From NCBI GenBank assembly GCA_963668605.1, contig OY764903.1:5890001-5954000 (forward strand): DNA of 64,000 bases, in the 5' to 3' direction. Shown here in pieces: positions 25,701 to 33,854 of the stretch. Positions within the stretch are counted from its first letter, which is position 1, and every line of letters starts with the position of its first letter. Position numbers and translations under genes: made by a program. The stretch comes from G963668605 sp963668605 (lineage in GTDB: Bacteria > Acidobacteriota > Terriglobia > Bryobacterales > Bryobacteraceae). The notes below the pieces were generated by a model, which worked only from the letters and a program-made list of their open reading frames with translations, was not told the origin of the DNA and searched no databases.

Positions 25701-26169
25701 GCGTCAGCAGCGTGAGTTCCATGGGTGTGCCCCCGCGCTGCGGAAGTTCCATAATCCGGCGCTGATCGATCACTTGGCCGAGCGACGAGGTGGTCGTGTC
25801 GAGCAAGGGTGTTGTAGCCGTCACGTCAATCGTCTCGCTGACTGCGCCTATCTCCAACCGTATGGGAAGGTCGACCGAATCGCCTACCCGGACCTCGATC
25901 TTGTCGCGAACGAACCGCTTGAATCCCGTCAGCTCTGCCGTGACCTTATATTGGCCGGGTGGAAGGAACGGGAGCTGGTACTGGCCCGAGGCGTTACTGA
26001 CGGCCGAGGCGGCAACCCCGGTCTCCGAGTTCACGGCCCGAACTGAAACTCTAGGAATGGCTGCGTCGGACGAGTCCATCAGGGTGCCCGTAATCGCGCC
26101 GCGTGGATCCTGAGCGGACGCGCTGAACACCGTTAAAATCAGAGGCAACGAGAACAAGGCTAATCTCAA
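22702..26169 (-). CDS. Oar-like TonB-dependent receptor with carboxypeptidase-regulatory-like domain
   Basis: 1155 residues. Signal peptide 1-19 is followed by a CarboxypepD_reg-like beta-sandwich (about 22-110; GAITGTLMDSSDAAIP, GQYQLPFLPPGQYKV). Next come the plug (about 115-260; SSLGQVIDQRRIMELP, QFQIDGINNMAADRGRG) and a 22-strand-type outer-membrane barrel ending in a terminal Phe (LGLKLSF). Such receptors are expanded in Solibacter-like Acidobacteria, where they are thought to import glycans or peptides with TonB energy. No SusD homologue or dedicated regulator lies beside it. The substrate is unknown. Confidence 0.9.
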   Translation of the reverse strand: MRLALFSLPLILTVFSASAQDPRGAITGTLMDSSDAAIPRVSVRAVNSETGVAASAVSNASGQYQLPFLPPGQYKVTAELTGFKRFVRDKIEVRVGDSVDLPIRLEIGAVSETIDVTATTPLLDTTTSSLGQVIDQRRIMELPQRGGTPMELTLLTPGVVNSSDMRLRKAMSPEAVSQITTDGAGTYNNEFQIDGINNMAADRGRGYARIAFSPPSSAVREFKMQTTAYDASIGHTMGSVVNVSTASGTNELHGEVHYVLRHSKLDAPNFFNNKAGTQLGIYQDHRSGGSVGGPVYVPGLYNGKNRTFWFYVFEDNRFGVPRQTTSTVPSAAERIGDFSELLRIPGGSSYQIYDPFSTVAAAGGRFSRQPIPNNVIPRARLDAVGLNLAALYPLPSQAGTVDGRNNFFLSNKAIQKTSQHMLRLDHAFSENHRAFLRLQYDFWKENKNESFGTGIQGLFSNRPNRGIALDDVIVINPMLVLNLRYGLSSTKWWEYRRSRGYDLASLGFSPALLNLVDKQAAPIPRLSVGAYTAISNWENGDGVNASLTHTFSGSLTRLQGRHSMKIGAEYRLERSFNDRHPTAIVPDFSFGTTYTRGPLDNSTASTIGQDLASMLMGIPAGSMDRNASSALQDNFLGIYFQDDLKLTSRLTLNIGLRWEYESPVTERYDRFAATFDNTVSNPIQAQAQANYARSPIPELAAANFRVLGGLTWVNQGGTGRSPFLSEKNKFMPRFGFAYQAGAKTILRGGYGVFYTINGIYATVPIQTGFSQTTPIQASLDSGLTYVATTASPFPRGLVEPAGPAGGLKTNLGQAISFHNPNRARAYSQRWSFGAQRMLPFEFVLDASYVGSRSTRLSVTRDYNSTPAQYLSKSPVRDQPTIDYLSATFPSPFYGIDPIYGKNSSRSSLLKPYPEFGDISSEDPAGYSWYHSLQMRGEKRFSHGFTLQIAYTYSKAMEAVEFLNPTDPMPYESLSTLDRPHRLAASGVWELPFGKGRYFGSSLPRAIDTVLGGWQLGVVMSRQSGAPLGFGNILFVGDIKNIPLPKGQMDVDRWFNTDAGFNRNTRDQLGSNLRTFPLRFSGVRGDDQRSWDFSIVKKFALHGERLKLQFRADVYNAWNQTNFANPNMSPTNSAFGRITATAGDARNWQLGLKLSF

Positions 26170-26396
26170 AACTGGTCTCCTAACAGTAGGTTGGAATTTC
26201 CGTCTTCAACTCCCAAATCTCGCCCAGTATACACCGAGCCGCTATCCTTTGATTGAGCGAGTTGTCCAATACGCGATCGTTCGGAAAATAGGAAAATCGG
26301 CGTGGCGTGCAGCGGCCGGAGGTGAGAACCCAAACGGATCTGACCCGGAAGTCTTGATGAGGGTAAGGTCCTACCTCCAGTCGGGCTGCCAGCGGC

Positions 26397-27317
26397 TCAG
26401 CGCGTGAAGCCAAAGAGGAGCGCGGCGTTGATGCCACGGATCCTGGCGCGGTCCGATCCGGAAGCGAAGTCCAAAAGTTCCTCGAACACGATGACGTTCT
26501 TCTGAAATTCCTCCATGCTCGTGCCCAGGCTGCCCCAGATCATGCGGCCTGGGCCGAAGGCATCGTAGGTGCGCCGCACGAGGGGTTTCAGATCCTTGTA
26601 CGGATATCCTTGGCTGGAGGAGTATTCGAGGCCGGAGAATTTCATGTAGACGCGCGGCAGTTTCGCCATCCCGAGCACGTCTGCGTAGTGTGCCGGGTCG
26701 CCTTGGCCGGCGCGAGCGAGGTGGTCGATGACGACGGGCGTGTCACGGAATTCGGCGGCGAGCGCCGCGAGGTCGCGCGCGTGGTTGGGCGTGATGTGCG
26801 CCTGGATGGCGAGGCCCTGGTCGTGCACGGCGCGCCAAGTCGTCTTCATGGCGGGGCTGCGCAGGTCGCGGTCACGGATCGCACCCGCGGTCGTGGGCGG
26901 CTCTCCGGACTTGCGGGTGGCGTGGATACGCAATGCCACGATGCGTCCGCGGTTGCGCTTGATGAGCGCCTCGATGCTCGCGGGAGTCCGCGGCGAGATT
27001 GGGTCAAACAGACAAGTGCCTTTGAAGAAACCCGGCGAAGGCTCATTGGCGAAGCAGTGTTCGATGTAGCGGTGGTCGTCCTGATAAGGCTCGGGGTGAA
27101 CGATGACCGCGTGATCGAGCCTGGCTTCCCGTGCGAACCGGATGTAGTCCTCCAGCGGGCTGGCCGGCGGGCGGTAGACGGCGTCACGGTGGTAGGGGAA
27201 GCGCGCCTGGTCGGCGGCGAAGAGGTGGATGTGTGTATCGATGAGCGGGCCCTCGGGCCGGCCGGTTGCGGCGGCCAGGGCAACCACGAACTGCCTCCGG
27301 GATTGTTGAACGGCCAT
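26397..27317 (-). CDS. Amidohydrolase family 2 protein with Tat-type signal
   Basis: About 306 residues from the ATG at 27317; the open frame continues upstream without gene-like features. The N-terminus MAVQQSRRQFVVALAAATG looks like a Tat signal. The TIM-barrel hydrolase core begins IDTHIHLF (metal ligands of strand 1), then VIVHPEPY, LRIHAT, IQAHITPNH and VVIDHLAR, as in the amidohydrolase_2 lactonase/decarboxylase group. The final motif, normally GSDWP with a metal-binding Asp, reads WGSLGTS here, so that ligand appears to be missing. The enzyme may use altered chemistry or be inactive. Confidence 0.75.
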   Translation of the reverse strand: MAVQQSRRQFVVALAAATGRPEGPLIDTHIHLFAADQARFPYHRDAVYRPPASPLEDYIRFAREARLDHAVIVHPEPYQDDHRYIEHCFANEPSPGFFKGTCLFDPISPRTPASIEALIKRNRGRIVALRIHATRKSGEPPTTAGAIRDRDLRSPAMKTTWRAVHDQGLAIQAHITPNHARDLAALAAEFRDTPVVIDHLARAGQGDPAHYADVLGMAKLPRVYMKFSGLEYSSSQGYPYKDLKPLVRRTYDAFGPGRMIWGSLGTSMEEFQKNVIVFEELLDFASGSDRARIRGINAALLFGFTR

Positions 27318-27483
27318 GGTGGTCAGTCTAACAGCAGGAAGAACACCGCGGGTTTCGGTATCACTGCGGAGCGCGCGCAGGCTTCCGGCGCAGATGAGCG
27401 GCCACATTTTTCGCCAACCCGCTCGCCGCCGAGGCTACAGGTCCGAGTTGCGTTGCACAGTGGTAGTCGCAGATTCGCTCATT

Positions 27484-27930
27484 TTACCAAATGATCTGCT
27501 GTGGGCCGGCCATCAAAGGCGTGAACCCGAGGAGTCCTTCCAGTTGCTCCACGTTCTCTCTTGCGGCGTTCGGGTCTGTCTGCAAACGGATCAGGTGATC
27601 CATCGCTTCGTCCTGAATCAGGCCGGATTCCCACCGTTTCACACTCGGCACAGAGACTTTGAGGTACTTGGCGAAGGACTGCTGGCTCATTCCGAATCGC
27701 TTTCGGATCGCCTTCAGATCCGTGGATGTCAGCAACCCGTGCTCTCGCCGATAGGCATCGGAGATTGCAACTGTATATGCATCCGACTGGTCGTCGGACA
27801 GAACTTGAAAACCGCACTTGCCGCAGACCATCGCCTCGGCGTGGACCGTGAACTTCTCGCCCCGAACTTCTCCAGGCACGTCGGCGAGCTTACTTGTCAA
27901 TTTTCCTTTGTCACATTTAAAACACTTCAT
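27484..27930 (-). CDS. MqsA-type antitoxin (zinc ribbon plus HTH)
   Basis: 148 residues. The N-terminus carries two CxxC pairs (MKCFKC and VCGKCGF), a zinc ribbon as in MqsA. The C-terminal half is an XRE-type helix-turn-helix (LKAIRKRFGMSQQSFAKYLK, then VSVPSVKRWESG). In E. coli, MqsA binds the MqsR toxin with its N-terminal part and DNA with its C-terminal part, repressing its own operon. Here it lies fifteen bases downstream of a candidate toxin gene on the same strand, the mqsR-mqsA order. A palindrome upstream of the pair is the likely operator. Confidence 0.85.
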   Translation of the reverse strand: MKCFKCDKGKLTSKLADVPGEVRGEKFTVHAEAMVCGKCGFQVLSDDQSDAYTVAISDAYRREHGLLTSTDLKAIRKRFGMSQQSFAKYLKVSVPSVKRWESGLIQDEAMDHLIRLQTDPNAARENVEQLEGLLGFTPLMAGPQQIIW

Positions 27931-27945
27931 AGTAAATTCTCACGA

Positions 27946-28398
27946 TCAATGTAGGGGCGGATGAAGCGACCAGAACAGAACCCGCGGCCGCTGCATCGTG
28001 CCTGTTACTTGGAACTTGAAATACACATCGCTACCCAAGAGCCTAGATCTGAACCGGAACGGATAACCGGGGGGTTCCTCCAAAGTGGAAGGTGGCGCAT
28101 AGTGCTCAGGTGAGAGTTCGTCCATAATCTTCAAGATCGCCTTCCGAAGATCTTCGCCGACTAAGCCGAAATTGTCACGCGCTTCATCATTGAACTTCGG
28201 AGTGCGCTGTGCGAATCCCTTCTCAGCCTGCTCCCTGGCGATGGCGATGGACCGGTCCGGAGACCACGGCCCAAGATAGCCTTTTCTGAGAACCTCATCC
28301 CGCTGTTTTGTCGAGTATCTAGTAAAGTGTCCGGCGCGGTCCAACTCTGCGGCAGAATTGATCCAACATTCTCGCAGACGACAGACGCCATCACTCAT
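27946..28398 (-). CDS. Candidate toxin partner of the MqsA-type antitoxin
   Basis: 150 residues, with a purine-rich ribosome-binding site (ggaggaggg) directly before the ATG at 28398. No family is certain. The C-terminal part (DLRKAILKIMDELS, then GSDVYFKFQVTG, then RPRVLFWSLHPP) has the strand order of MqsR/RelE-like RNases, in which a DVYxK strand and a closing SFH or SLH strand shape the active site. The N-terminal 60 residues do not look like MqsR. Position upstream of an antitoxin and behind a palindrome supports the toxin role; the biochemical activity is unproven. Confidence 0.55.
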   Translation of the reverse strand: MSDGVCRLRECWINSAAELDRAGHFTRYSTKQRDEVLRKGYLGPWSPDRSIAIAREQAEKGFAQRTPKFNDEARDNFGLVGEDLRKAILKIMDELSPEHYAPPSTLEEPPGYPFRFRSRLLGSDVYFKFQVTGTMQRPRVLFWSLHPPLH

Positions 28399-28412
28399 CC
28401 CTCCTCCTTGAC

Positions 28413-28428
28413 GGTATCATTTGATACC
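28413..28428. promoter_or_regulatory. Palindromic operator of the toxin-antitoxin pair
   Basis: A perfect seven-base inverted repeat with a two-base centre, ggtatca-tt-tgatacc, fifteen bases upstream of the toxin start codon and next to its ribosome-binding site. An antitoxin with a helix-turn-helix is expected to bind such a site as a dimer and shut off the operon. Confidence 0.6.
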
Positions 28429-28594
28429 AACAAAAGCAACAAAAATGATCCAGTCCGGTCCGCAACGGATTGAATCCAATCGCAAAATCATCTGCGTGCG
28501 ATGCGTGAATGGCAGTTCCGATCCGAATGAGGCGCATCGACGTCGCATTTGCCTCCGACGATCTGCCTTACCGAAGCGGTTGCGGACCTGCCGT

Positions 28595-29815
28595 TTACGC
28601 CTTGACGATGCGTTCCTTGGCCTTGTCCCACTTCATGTATTTGCGCTGGCGGTAGGAGTCCACGGCCATGCAGCAGGCGACTACTGCGGCGTAGCCAAGT
28701 TGGCAGTCGCAGTTGAGCGGAGTATTTTTCCGGATGGCGGATTGCAGGTTCTTGTGGTGCAGGGCGATGTCTTCGGCGCCCGTTTTCTTGTAAGTGAACG
28801 GCTTGACGTCCTTGGCGAAGAGTTTCTGCGGATGGACGGTGAAGCCGGTATTCGTGAACTCCAAGGTGGCCTTGTGGCCGCGCAGCAAGTGCTGTACGGG
28901 CGTATCGTTGGCCATGCTCGAAACGAGTTGCACGGTGGGCCCGCCGGGGTAGTCGAGCAGCACATTGAAGGTGTCGGGCACTTCGCCCTTGCTATTGGTG
29001 AATTCGAACTTGCCGCCAGTGCCGGTGGCGTATTCCGGAAACGTGAGTCCGAGGGCTTTGATTATGCGCGTGACGCGATGGATGAAAAGATCCGTAGCGA
29101 TGCCACCCGAATAGTCCCAGAAGAGACGCCAGCGGAAGTAGCGATAGGGGTCCCAGGCGCGCTTCTTGGCCTTGCCGAGCCAGACGTTCCAATCGAGGTT
29201 GACGCCGGGCTTGGCGTCGGGATCGATCGCGTATTCCCACATGTCGGCGATGTGGTTGCGCGAGTAGTCGATCTGGGCGAGGACGACCTTTCCGATTGCG
29301 CCGGACTTGACCAGCTTGAACGCTTCGGTATAGGACTCGTCGGAAGTGCCTTGCACGCCCACCTGTAATTTGAGGCCGGTGCGGCCGACCTTGGCGACGA
29401 GTTTTTTCGACTCCTCGGCGGTGTGGGTCATCGGCTTTTCGACATAGACGTGCTTGCCGGCGTCGAGCGCGTCGGCGGCGATCTGGTAGTGCCAATGTTC
29501 GGGCGTAGCGATCAAAACGTAGTCGATGTCCTTGTTGTCGAGGACGCGCCGGTAGTCCTTGTAGATCTTGCCGCCGGTGACCTGTGCTGCGGCCTGCGCG
29601 CGTTTGTCGAAAATGTCGCAGACGCCGGCGAGTTCCAGGTTTTCGGCGTCGCGTATCTTGACCAGTTGCTTCATGTGGCCGCCGGCCATACCGCCGCAGC
29701 CGATCACGCCGATGCGCAAACGCTCGCCAGCGCCTTTGACCTGCGCATAGCTCTTAGCGGTCAGCATGGCCGCACCTGTGGCGACCGCAAACTCACGGCG
29801 CGTGATTGGGTTCAT
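28595..29815 (-). CDS. Gfo/Idh/MocA family oxidoreductase with Tat signal
   Basis: About 406 residues from the ATG at 29815, chosen because it begins a Tat motif (NPITRREFAVATGAAML) and follows an AGGAGA-like ribosome-binding site. A Rossmann domain starts with IGVIGCGGMAGGH. The conserved VYVEKPMTH follows at about 125-133, where Lys binds the nicotinamide region, and then the C-terminal alpha/beta substrate domain. These enzymes oxidise or reduce sugars with tightly bound NAD(P). Secreted Tat-type versions are abundant in Planctomycetes and Acidobacteria. It follows the NIPSNAP gene by eight bases and is last in a likely operon with it and the mannonate dehydratase-like gene. Confidence 0.87.
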   Translation of the reverse strand: MNPITRREFAVATGAAMLTAKSYAQVKGAGERLRIGVIGCGGMAGGHMKQLVKIRDAENLELAGVCDIFDKRAQAAAQVTGGKIYKDYRRVLDNKDIDYVLIATPEHWHYQIAADALDAGKHVYVEKPMTHTAEESKKLVAKVGRTGLKLQVGVQGTSDESYTEAFKLVKSGAIGKVVLAQIDYSRNHIADMWEYAIDPDAKPGVNLDWNVWLGKAKKRAWDPYRYFRWRLFWDYSGGIATDLFIHRVTRIIKALGLTFPEYATGTGGKFEFTNSKGEVPDTFNVLLDYPGGPTVQLVSSMANDTPVQHLLRGHKATLEFTNTGFTVHPQKLFAKDVKPFTYKKTGAEDIALHHKNLQSAIRKNTPLNCDCQLGYAAVVACCMAVDSYRQRKYMKWDKAKERIVKA

Positions 29816-29823
29816 GGGTTCTC

Positions 29824-30234
29824 CTACTTCAACTTGGAAAAATCGGTGGGGCTCATGTAAACGGACTCCACCTTTTCCACGATCTTGCCGCCGGCCTCGG
29901 ATTCGGTGCGTGCCTTGACCCAAGCCGGATCAGTGCGGAACGCATCCCACGACTTCTTGGCCGCGTCGCGGCTCTCGTGCCGCAGAATGTAGATCAATGT
30001 GTTCTGCGATCTCGGCGCATCGGCGGGAACGAAGTAACCGATGTTCTTCATGCCGTGTTTTTCGAAGAGCTTGGTTGTGTGGTCGCGGAAGCGCGAGAGC
30101 AGCGCGGGCAGCCGGCCTTCCAGCGTCGTGTAGGTGCGCAGTTCATAAACGGGACCGCTGGATTGCGCGGCGGCGTTCGGTGCGAAAGCGGCGGCGAGCG
30201 CCAGCATGGCGAGGGGCAAGAAAGATTTGAGCAT
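29824..30234 (-). CDS. Exported NIPSNAP family protein
   Basis: 136 residues. Signal peptide about 1-23 (ends PNAAA). One NIPSNAP domain follows: VYELRTYTTLEGRLPALLSR near the start, FEKHGMKNIGYFVP, LIYILRHESRDAA and WVKARTESEAGG. The domain is a ferredoxin-like (dimeric alpha/beta barrel) fold of unknown catalytic role. In Acidobacteria it is often found beside sugar oxidoreductases, as here. It lies between the mannonate dehydratase-like gene and the Gfo/Idh/MocA gene, all on the same strand. Confidence 0.82.
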   Translation of the reverse strand: MLKSFLPLAMLALAAAFAPNAAAQSSGPVYELRTYTTLEGRLPALLSRFRDHTTKLFEKHGMKNIGYFVPADAPRSQNTLIYILRHESRDAAKKSWDAFRTDPAWVKARTESEAGGKIVEKVESVYMSPTDFSKLK

Positions 30235-30307
30235 AACGCTTCCGATTGTATACTGGCGCGGAGTGGCGTTGCTGAACGCCGGGTGGAAAGCCGCGAAACC
30301 GTAACGC

Positions 30308-31393
30308 CTATTCGTACGGAATGTGGTGGGCGTCCATGATGCCCTTCATGTAGCCGATCGCGAAAACTTTGCCGCCCATCGCGTAGCCGGGCCGATCGTT
30401 GGATTCGCCTTCGAGCGTGGGTGCGTGGTCGGGCCGGACTGGTCCGCGGAAGCCGCCTTCGTGATAGACCTGCAACATGCGCGCCATGTCGGTGGGGCCG
30501 TTGTCGTGGAAGGTCTCGCGGAAATGGCGGCCCTGTCCTGCGACGTCGCGAAAGTGCACGAAGAAGATTTTCTTCTGTGCGCACCACTCCTTGGCCAATG
30601 CCTCGACGTTCTCGCCCATCGCGACGAAATTGGCCTGGCAGAACGTGACGCCGTGGACCGGGCTCGGCGACATCGCCAGAACGCGGCGATAATTCTTTGC
30701 GCTCGTCAGAATGCGCGCGATTCCGCGTAGCGGCGAGATGGGCGGATCGTCGGGGTGCAAGGCCATGTTGATGCCCGCCTTTTCGGCGACGGGGATGACA
30801 GCCTTTAGGAAGTACTCGATGTTACTCCACATCTTTTCTTCGCTGACTTCTCCCCATTTCGTCAGCCCTTCTTTTTCCGCGGTTGCATAGTCGAACTCGG
30901 TGGTCAGCGCGCCGCCGCGCTCTGGGACGTTGGAGCGGGTGCGGAACCAGCCGATTCCGGCCATGAAGTTATAGCAGACCATCGGAATGCCGACCTGGGC
31001 TAACGCCTTAATCGCGGCGCAATAGTTCTCAATCTCCTCGTCGCGGCCCGGCAATCCGAGCTTAATCTTTTCAGCCGGAACCGGATGGCTCTCGACTCCC
31101 GCGATGGTCATGCCTGCCGCGCCGAACTCGGTCTTGATCTTCGCCAACTCGGCGGGGTAACGGTCGCGCGGCACCTTGCCCAACGTGCCGCCGACGCCTA
31201 CGATTGCATGGTTGATGCCGATCTGTTTCGATAACCGGAAGCGGTCGGCCTCTCCGGGCGAAAAAAACTCCGCCAGCTTAATGCCGCCGGAGGGCATAGC
31301 GCGCCGCAGCGGCTCGGAAGCTGCGCTCGCGACTCCTCCTGCCAGCAACGACATCGGCGTTTGCAGGTAGGTTCTGCGTGTCAACTTCGGCAT
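30308..31393 (-). CDS. Mannonate dehydratase-like (UxuA family) protein with Tat signal
   Basis: About 361 residues from the ATG at 31393. N-terminus PKLTRRTYLQTPMSLLAGG is a Tat-type signal, unusual because UxuA is cytoplasmic in enterics. The TIM-barrel metal ligands of UxuA are all present: His in MALHPDDPP, Cys in GVTFCQANF, His in FFVHFRDV and Asp in RPDHAP. The family end GYAMGGKVFAIGYMKG is also present. UxuA dehydrates D-mannonate to 2-keto-3-deoxygluconate. At 361 residues it is slightly short, in line with the related xylose-isomerase-like group. It lies 25 bases after the acyl-CoA synthetase gene. Confidence 0.78.
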   Translation of the reverse strand: MPKLTRRTYLQTPMSLLAGGVASAASEPLRRAMPSGGIKLAEFFSPGEADRFRLSKQIGINHAIVGVGGTLGKVPRDRYPAELAKIKTEFGAAGMTIAGVESHPVPAEKIKLGLPGRDEEIENYCAAIKALAQVGIPMVCYNFMAGIGWFRTRSNVPERGGALTTEFDYATAEKEGLTKWGEVSEEKMWSNIEYFLKAVIPVAEKAGINMALHPDDPPISPLRGIARILTSAKNYRRVLAMSPSPVHGVTFCQANFVAMGENVEALAKEWCAQKKIFFVHFRDVAGQGRHFRETFHDNGPTDMARMLQVYHEGGFRGPVRPDHAPTLEGESNDRPGYAMGGKVFAIGYMKGIMDAHHIPYE

Positions 31394-31418
31394 GGTCAAC
31401 GCTCCTTGGGGAGATCCG

Positions 31419-33059
31419 CTAGGCGGTCTCGATTCGGGCAACTCGTTCCAGTCCGCGTTCGCGGATCTCCTGCTCCCGGATCAGGTATTTCTGCACCTTG
31501 CTGGTGATCGTCATCGGGAACGAATCCACGAAGCGGACGTACTGCGGGACTTTGAAGTAAGCGATTTTTCCGCGGCAGTAATTGCGTATGTCTTCCTCGG
31601 TCATGTGGTCGCCGTTTTTCAGGCGAATCCAGGCGCAAACCGTTTCGCCGAGGCGCTCATCCGGTAGTCCGACGACGTAGACGTCAGAGACACTGGGGTG
31701 GGTGTGTATGAATTCCTCAACCTCGCGCGGATAGATATTTTCGCCGCCGCGGATGATCGTGTCCTTGGCCCGGCCGCGGATGCGGAAGTATCCGTTGGGC
31801 TGCATGATGGCGAGATCGCCGGTGTGCAGCCAGCCATCGGCGTCGATCGCATTCGCGGTCGCTTCGGGCTGCTCGTCATACCCTTTCATGACAAGATACC
31901 CGCGCACGCAGAGTTCTCCGGGTTCGCCCGTCGGAAGCGTCTCGCCGTTCACGGTGGAGATCACCTTCAACTCCGTGTTCGGCATGGCTCGGCCCACCGT
32001 CTGCGCACGCAATTCAACGCTGTCGTCGACATGCGACATCAGGCTCACAGGCGAACTCTCGGTCTGGCCGTAGGAGATTGTGATTTCGGGGCAGTGCATT
32101 TCCGTCATCACGCGCTTCATCGTCTCGATGGGGCACGGCGCTCCGGCCATCACGCCCGTGCGCAGACTGGAAAAATCGAAACGCTTGAATTCGGGGTGCT
32201 CCAACTCGGCGATGAACATGGTGGGCACGCCGTAGATCGCGGTGGCGCGCTCCTCATGAATGGCTGTGAGCGTGGCGAGCGCGTCGAATTGGGCCGACGG
32301 AATAATCAGGGTAGCGCCACTGACGAGCGCGACCATCGAGGCGATGACGCATCCGAAACAGTGGTACAGAGGGACGGGCGCGCAGATGCGGTCTTCGGGT
32401 CCGGCGTTCAGGCACAAGGAGATGCCGCGCGCGTTGTTGAGCAGGTTGCGATGTGTGAGCAGAACGCCTTTGGGCGAGCCCGTGGTGCCGGAAGTGTACT
32501 GTATGTTCGCCACATCGCCCGCGTCGATGTTCCGCTTCTTTGGCTCGACGCCGGCGTGGATCATCTCGTCCCACTGCGGCGTGCCGAGATAGACGACATG
32601 CTCCAGCGGCAGACTGTCGCCGTTGCGGGATTCGCGGAGAATCGCGCCATAATCCGCCCGGCTGTCGCGTTCGTGCAGGAACAAAGCCTTCAACCCGGAG
32701 GCCTTCAAAACGTAGCGCAATTCGTGCGAGCGGTAAGCCGGATTGACGTTGACCAGGACGACGCCGGAGCGCCCGCAGGCATATTGCAGCAGCACCCACT
32801 CGATACAGTTCGTCGCCCAGACGCCGGCGCGATCCCCCGCGACCAAGCCTAATCCGGCGAGAGCACGAGCCGTGCGGTCGACCTCTTCGTCGATCTCCTT
32901 CCAGGTAAGGCGACGGTTCTGGTGGCGGACGATCAGTCCGATTTTCTCGGGAAACTTGCGGGCTGTCGAGGCAAGGGCCTCACCAATGGACATTTCGAGG
33001 AGCGGCTCGGCAGGGCCTTGCGTGTGGCTGAGTGAACGCAGTGTTGCGGGTACCAACAC
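31419..33059 (-). CDS. Acyl-CoA synthetase (AMP-forming), AcsM/FadD-type
   Basis: 546 residues, usual for the ANL superfamily. The ATP/AMP signature TSGTTGSPKG is at 189-198. SYGQTESSP is motif A5, HTGDLAIMQPNGYFRIRGR (quoted in part) covers A7-A8, GGENIYPREVEEF follows, and the catalytic Lys lies in ITSKVQKYLIRE near the end. The enzyme activates a medium- or long-chain fatty or related acid as acyl-AMP and then transfers it to CoA. A second in-frame ATG at residue 23 (MSIGEAL) is a possible start. It lies in the middle of a same-strand run between the response-regulator and mannonate dehydratase-like genes. Confidence 0.9.
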   Translation of the reverse strand: MLVPATLRSLSHTQGPAEPLLEMSIGEALASTARKFPEKIGLIVRHQNRRLTWKEIDEEVDRTARALAGLGLVAGDRAGVWATNCIEWVLLQYACGRSGVVLVNVNPAYRSHELRYVLKASGLKALFLHERDSRADYGAILRESRNGDSLPLEHVVYLGTPQWDEMIHAGVEPKKRNIDAGDVANIQYTSGTTGSPKGVLLTHRNLLNNARGISLCLNAGPEDRICAPVPLYHCFGCVIASMVALVSGATLIIPSAQFDALATLTAIHEERATAIYGVPTMFIAELEHPEFKRFDFSSLRTGVMAGAPCPIETMKRVMTEMHCPEITISYGQTESSPVSLMSHVDDSVELRAQTVGRAMPNTELKVISTVNGETLPTGEPGELCVRGYLVMKGYDEQPEATANAIDADGWLHTGDLAIMQPNGYFRIRGRAKDTIIRGGENIYPREVEEFIHTHPSVSDVYVVGLPDERLGETVCAWIRLKNGDHMTEEDIRNYCRGKIAYFKVPQYVRFVDSFPMTITSKVQKYLIREQEIRERGLERVARIETA

Positions 33060-33095
33060 CTGATTCTACAACAACGCCGGGAGCCCGCAGGCGGC

Positions 33096-33770
33096 CTATC
33101 CCGGCGGCGTCAGTTTCCGCGCGATGGCGTACTTCACCAGGCCGGCGATATCGTTGATCTCAAGCTTGCGCATCAGGCTGGCCCGGTAGGTATCAACCGT
33201 CTTCGGGCTGACCCCGAGGCGCGCGGCGATTTCCTTGGCGCGCAGTCCGTCGACGAGCAGCGTGAAGACCTGATGCTCGCGGCTGCTGAGGCTCTCAAAG
33301 GCGTCAATGCCGCCCTTACGGCTGTCTGCATTCCAGATCTTGTCCATGCCGATTCCGGGAGCGACATAGACTCCGCCATCCAGCACCTGGCGTAAGGCAT
33401 CGAGCAACTCGCGCACGAGACTGGATTTCAGCAGGAAGCCGCTGGCGCCGTCGCGTAATGCCTCGATCACGGCCTTGCGGTCGGAGCGTACGGAGAGCAC
33501 AACAATCCGGGTGGGCGAACCGGCGGCATGCGCTTTGCGGACGACTTCGGAGATGTGCAGCTTCGGGAGGTCGTAATCGAGAATCGCGAGATCGGGGCAC
33601 AGTTTCAGCATCAGCGCAAGCGCCTGCTCCCCGTCAGAGCATTGCGCGGCCACGTGAAAGCGCCCCGATGCCCCGCAAAGACTGGCTAGCCCTTCCCGGA
33701 CCAGAACCAACTCGTCGGCGATCAGCAGGGACGGGATGCGTGCTGCGTTGTCAGGAGGGCGATCCGCCAT
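33096..33770 (-). CDS. NarL/FixJ-type response regulator
   Basis: About 224 residues from the ATG at 33770 (a longer frame starts at 33818). The receiver domain covers about 13-130, with the phospho-acceptor Asp65 in LAILDYDLP, the switch Ser in VVLSVRS and Lys in FLLKSS. The acidic pocket reads ADE rather than the more common DD. The LuxR-type helix-turn-helix lies at about 160-215 (SLSSREHQVFTLL, KEIAARLGVSPKTVDTYR). The protein should bind DNA on phosphorylation. No histidine kinase is adjacent; upstream genes encode a STAS protein and an RsbW-like kinase. Confidence 0.88.
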   Translation of the reverse strand: MADRPPDNAARIPSLLIADELVLVREGLASLCGASGRFHVAAQCSDGEQALALMLKLCPDLAILDYDLPKLHISEVVRKAHAAGSPTRIVVLSVRSDRKAVIEALRDGASGFLLKSSLVRELLDALRQVLDGGVYVAPGIGMDKIWNADSRKGGIDAFESLSSREHQVFTLLVDGLRAKEIAARLGVSPKTVDTYRASLMRKLEINDIAGLVKYAIARKLTPPG

Positions 33771-33854
33771 AGCAAGGGAGGCTTCGGGCCGGAACCTCGC
33801 GCGGGAATACGCAGCCACGCCGGATCCCCGCGCTCAAATCGTTTTCCGCCGCGA

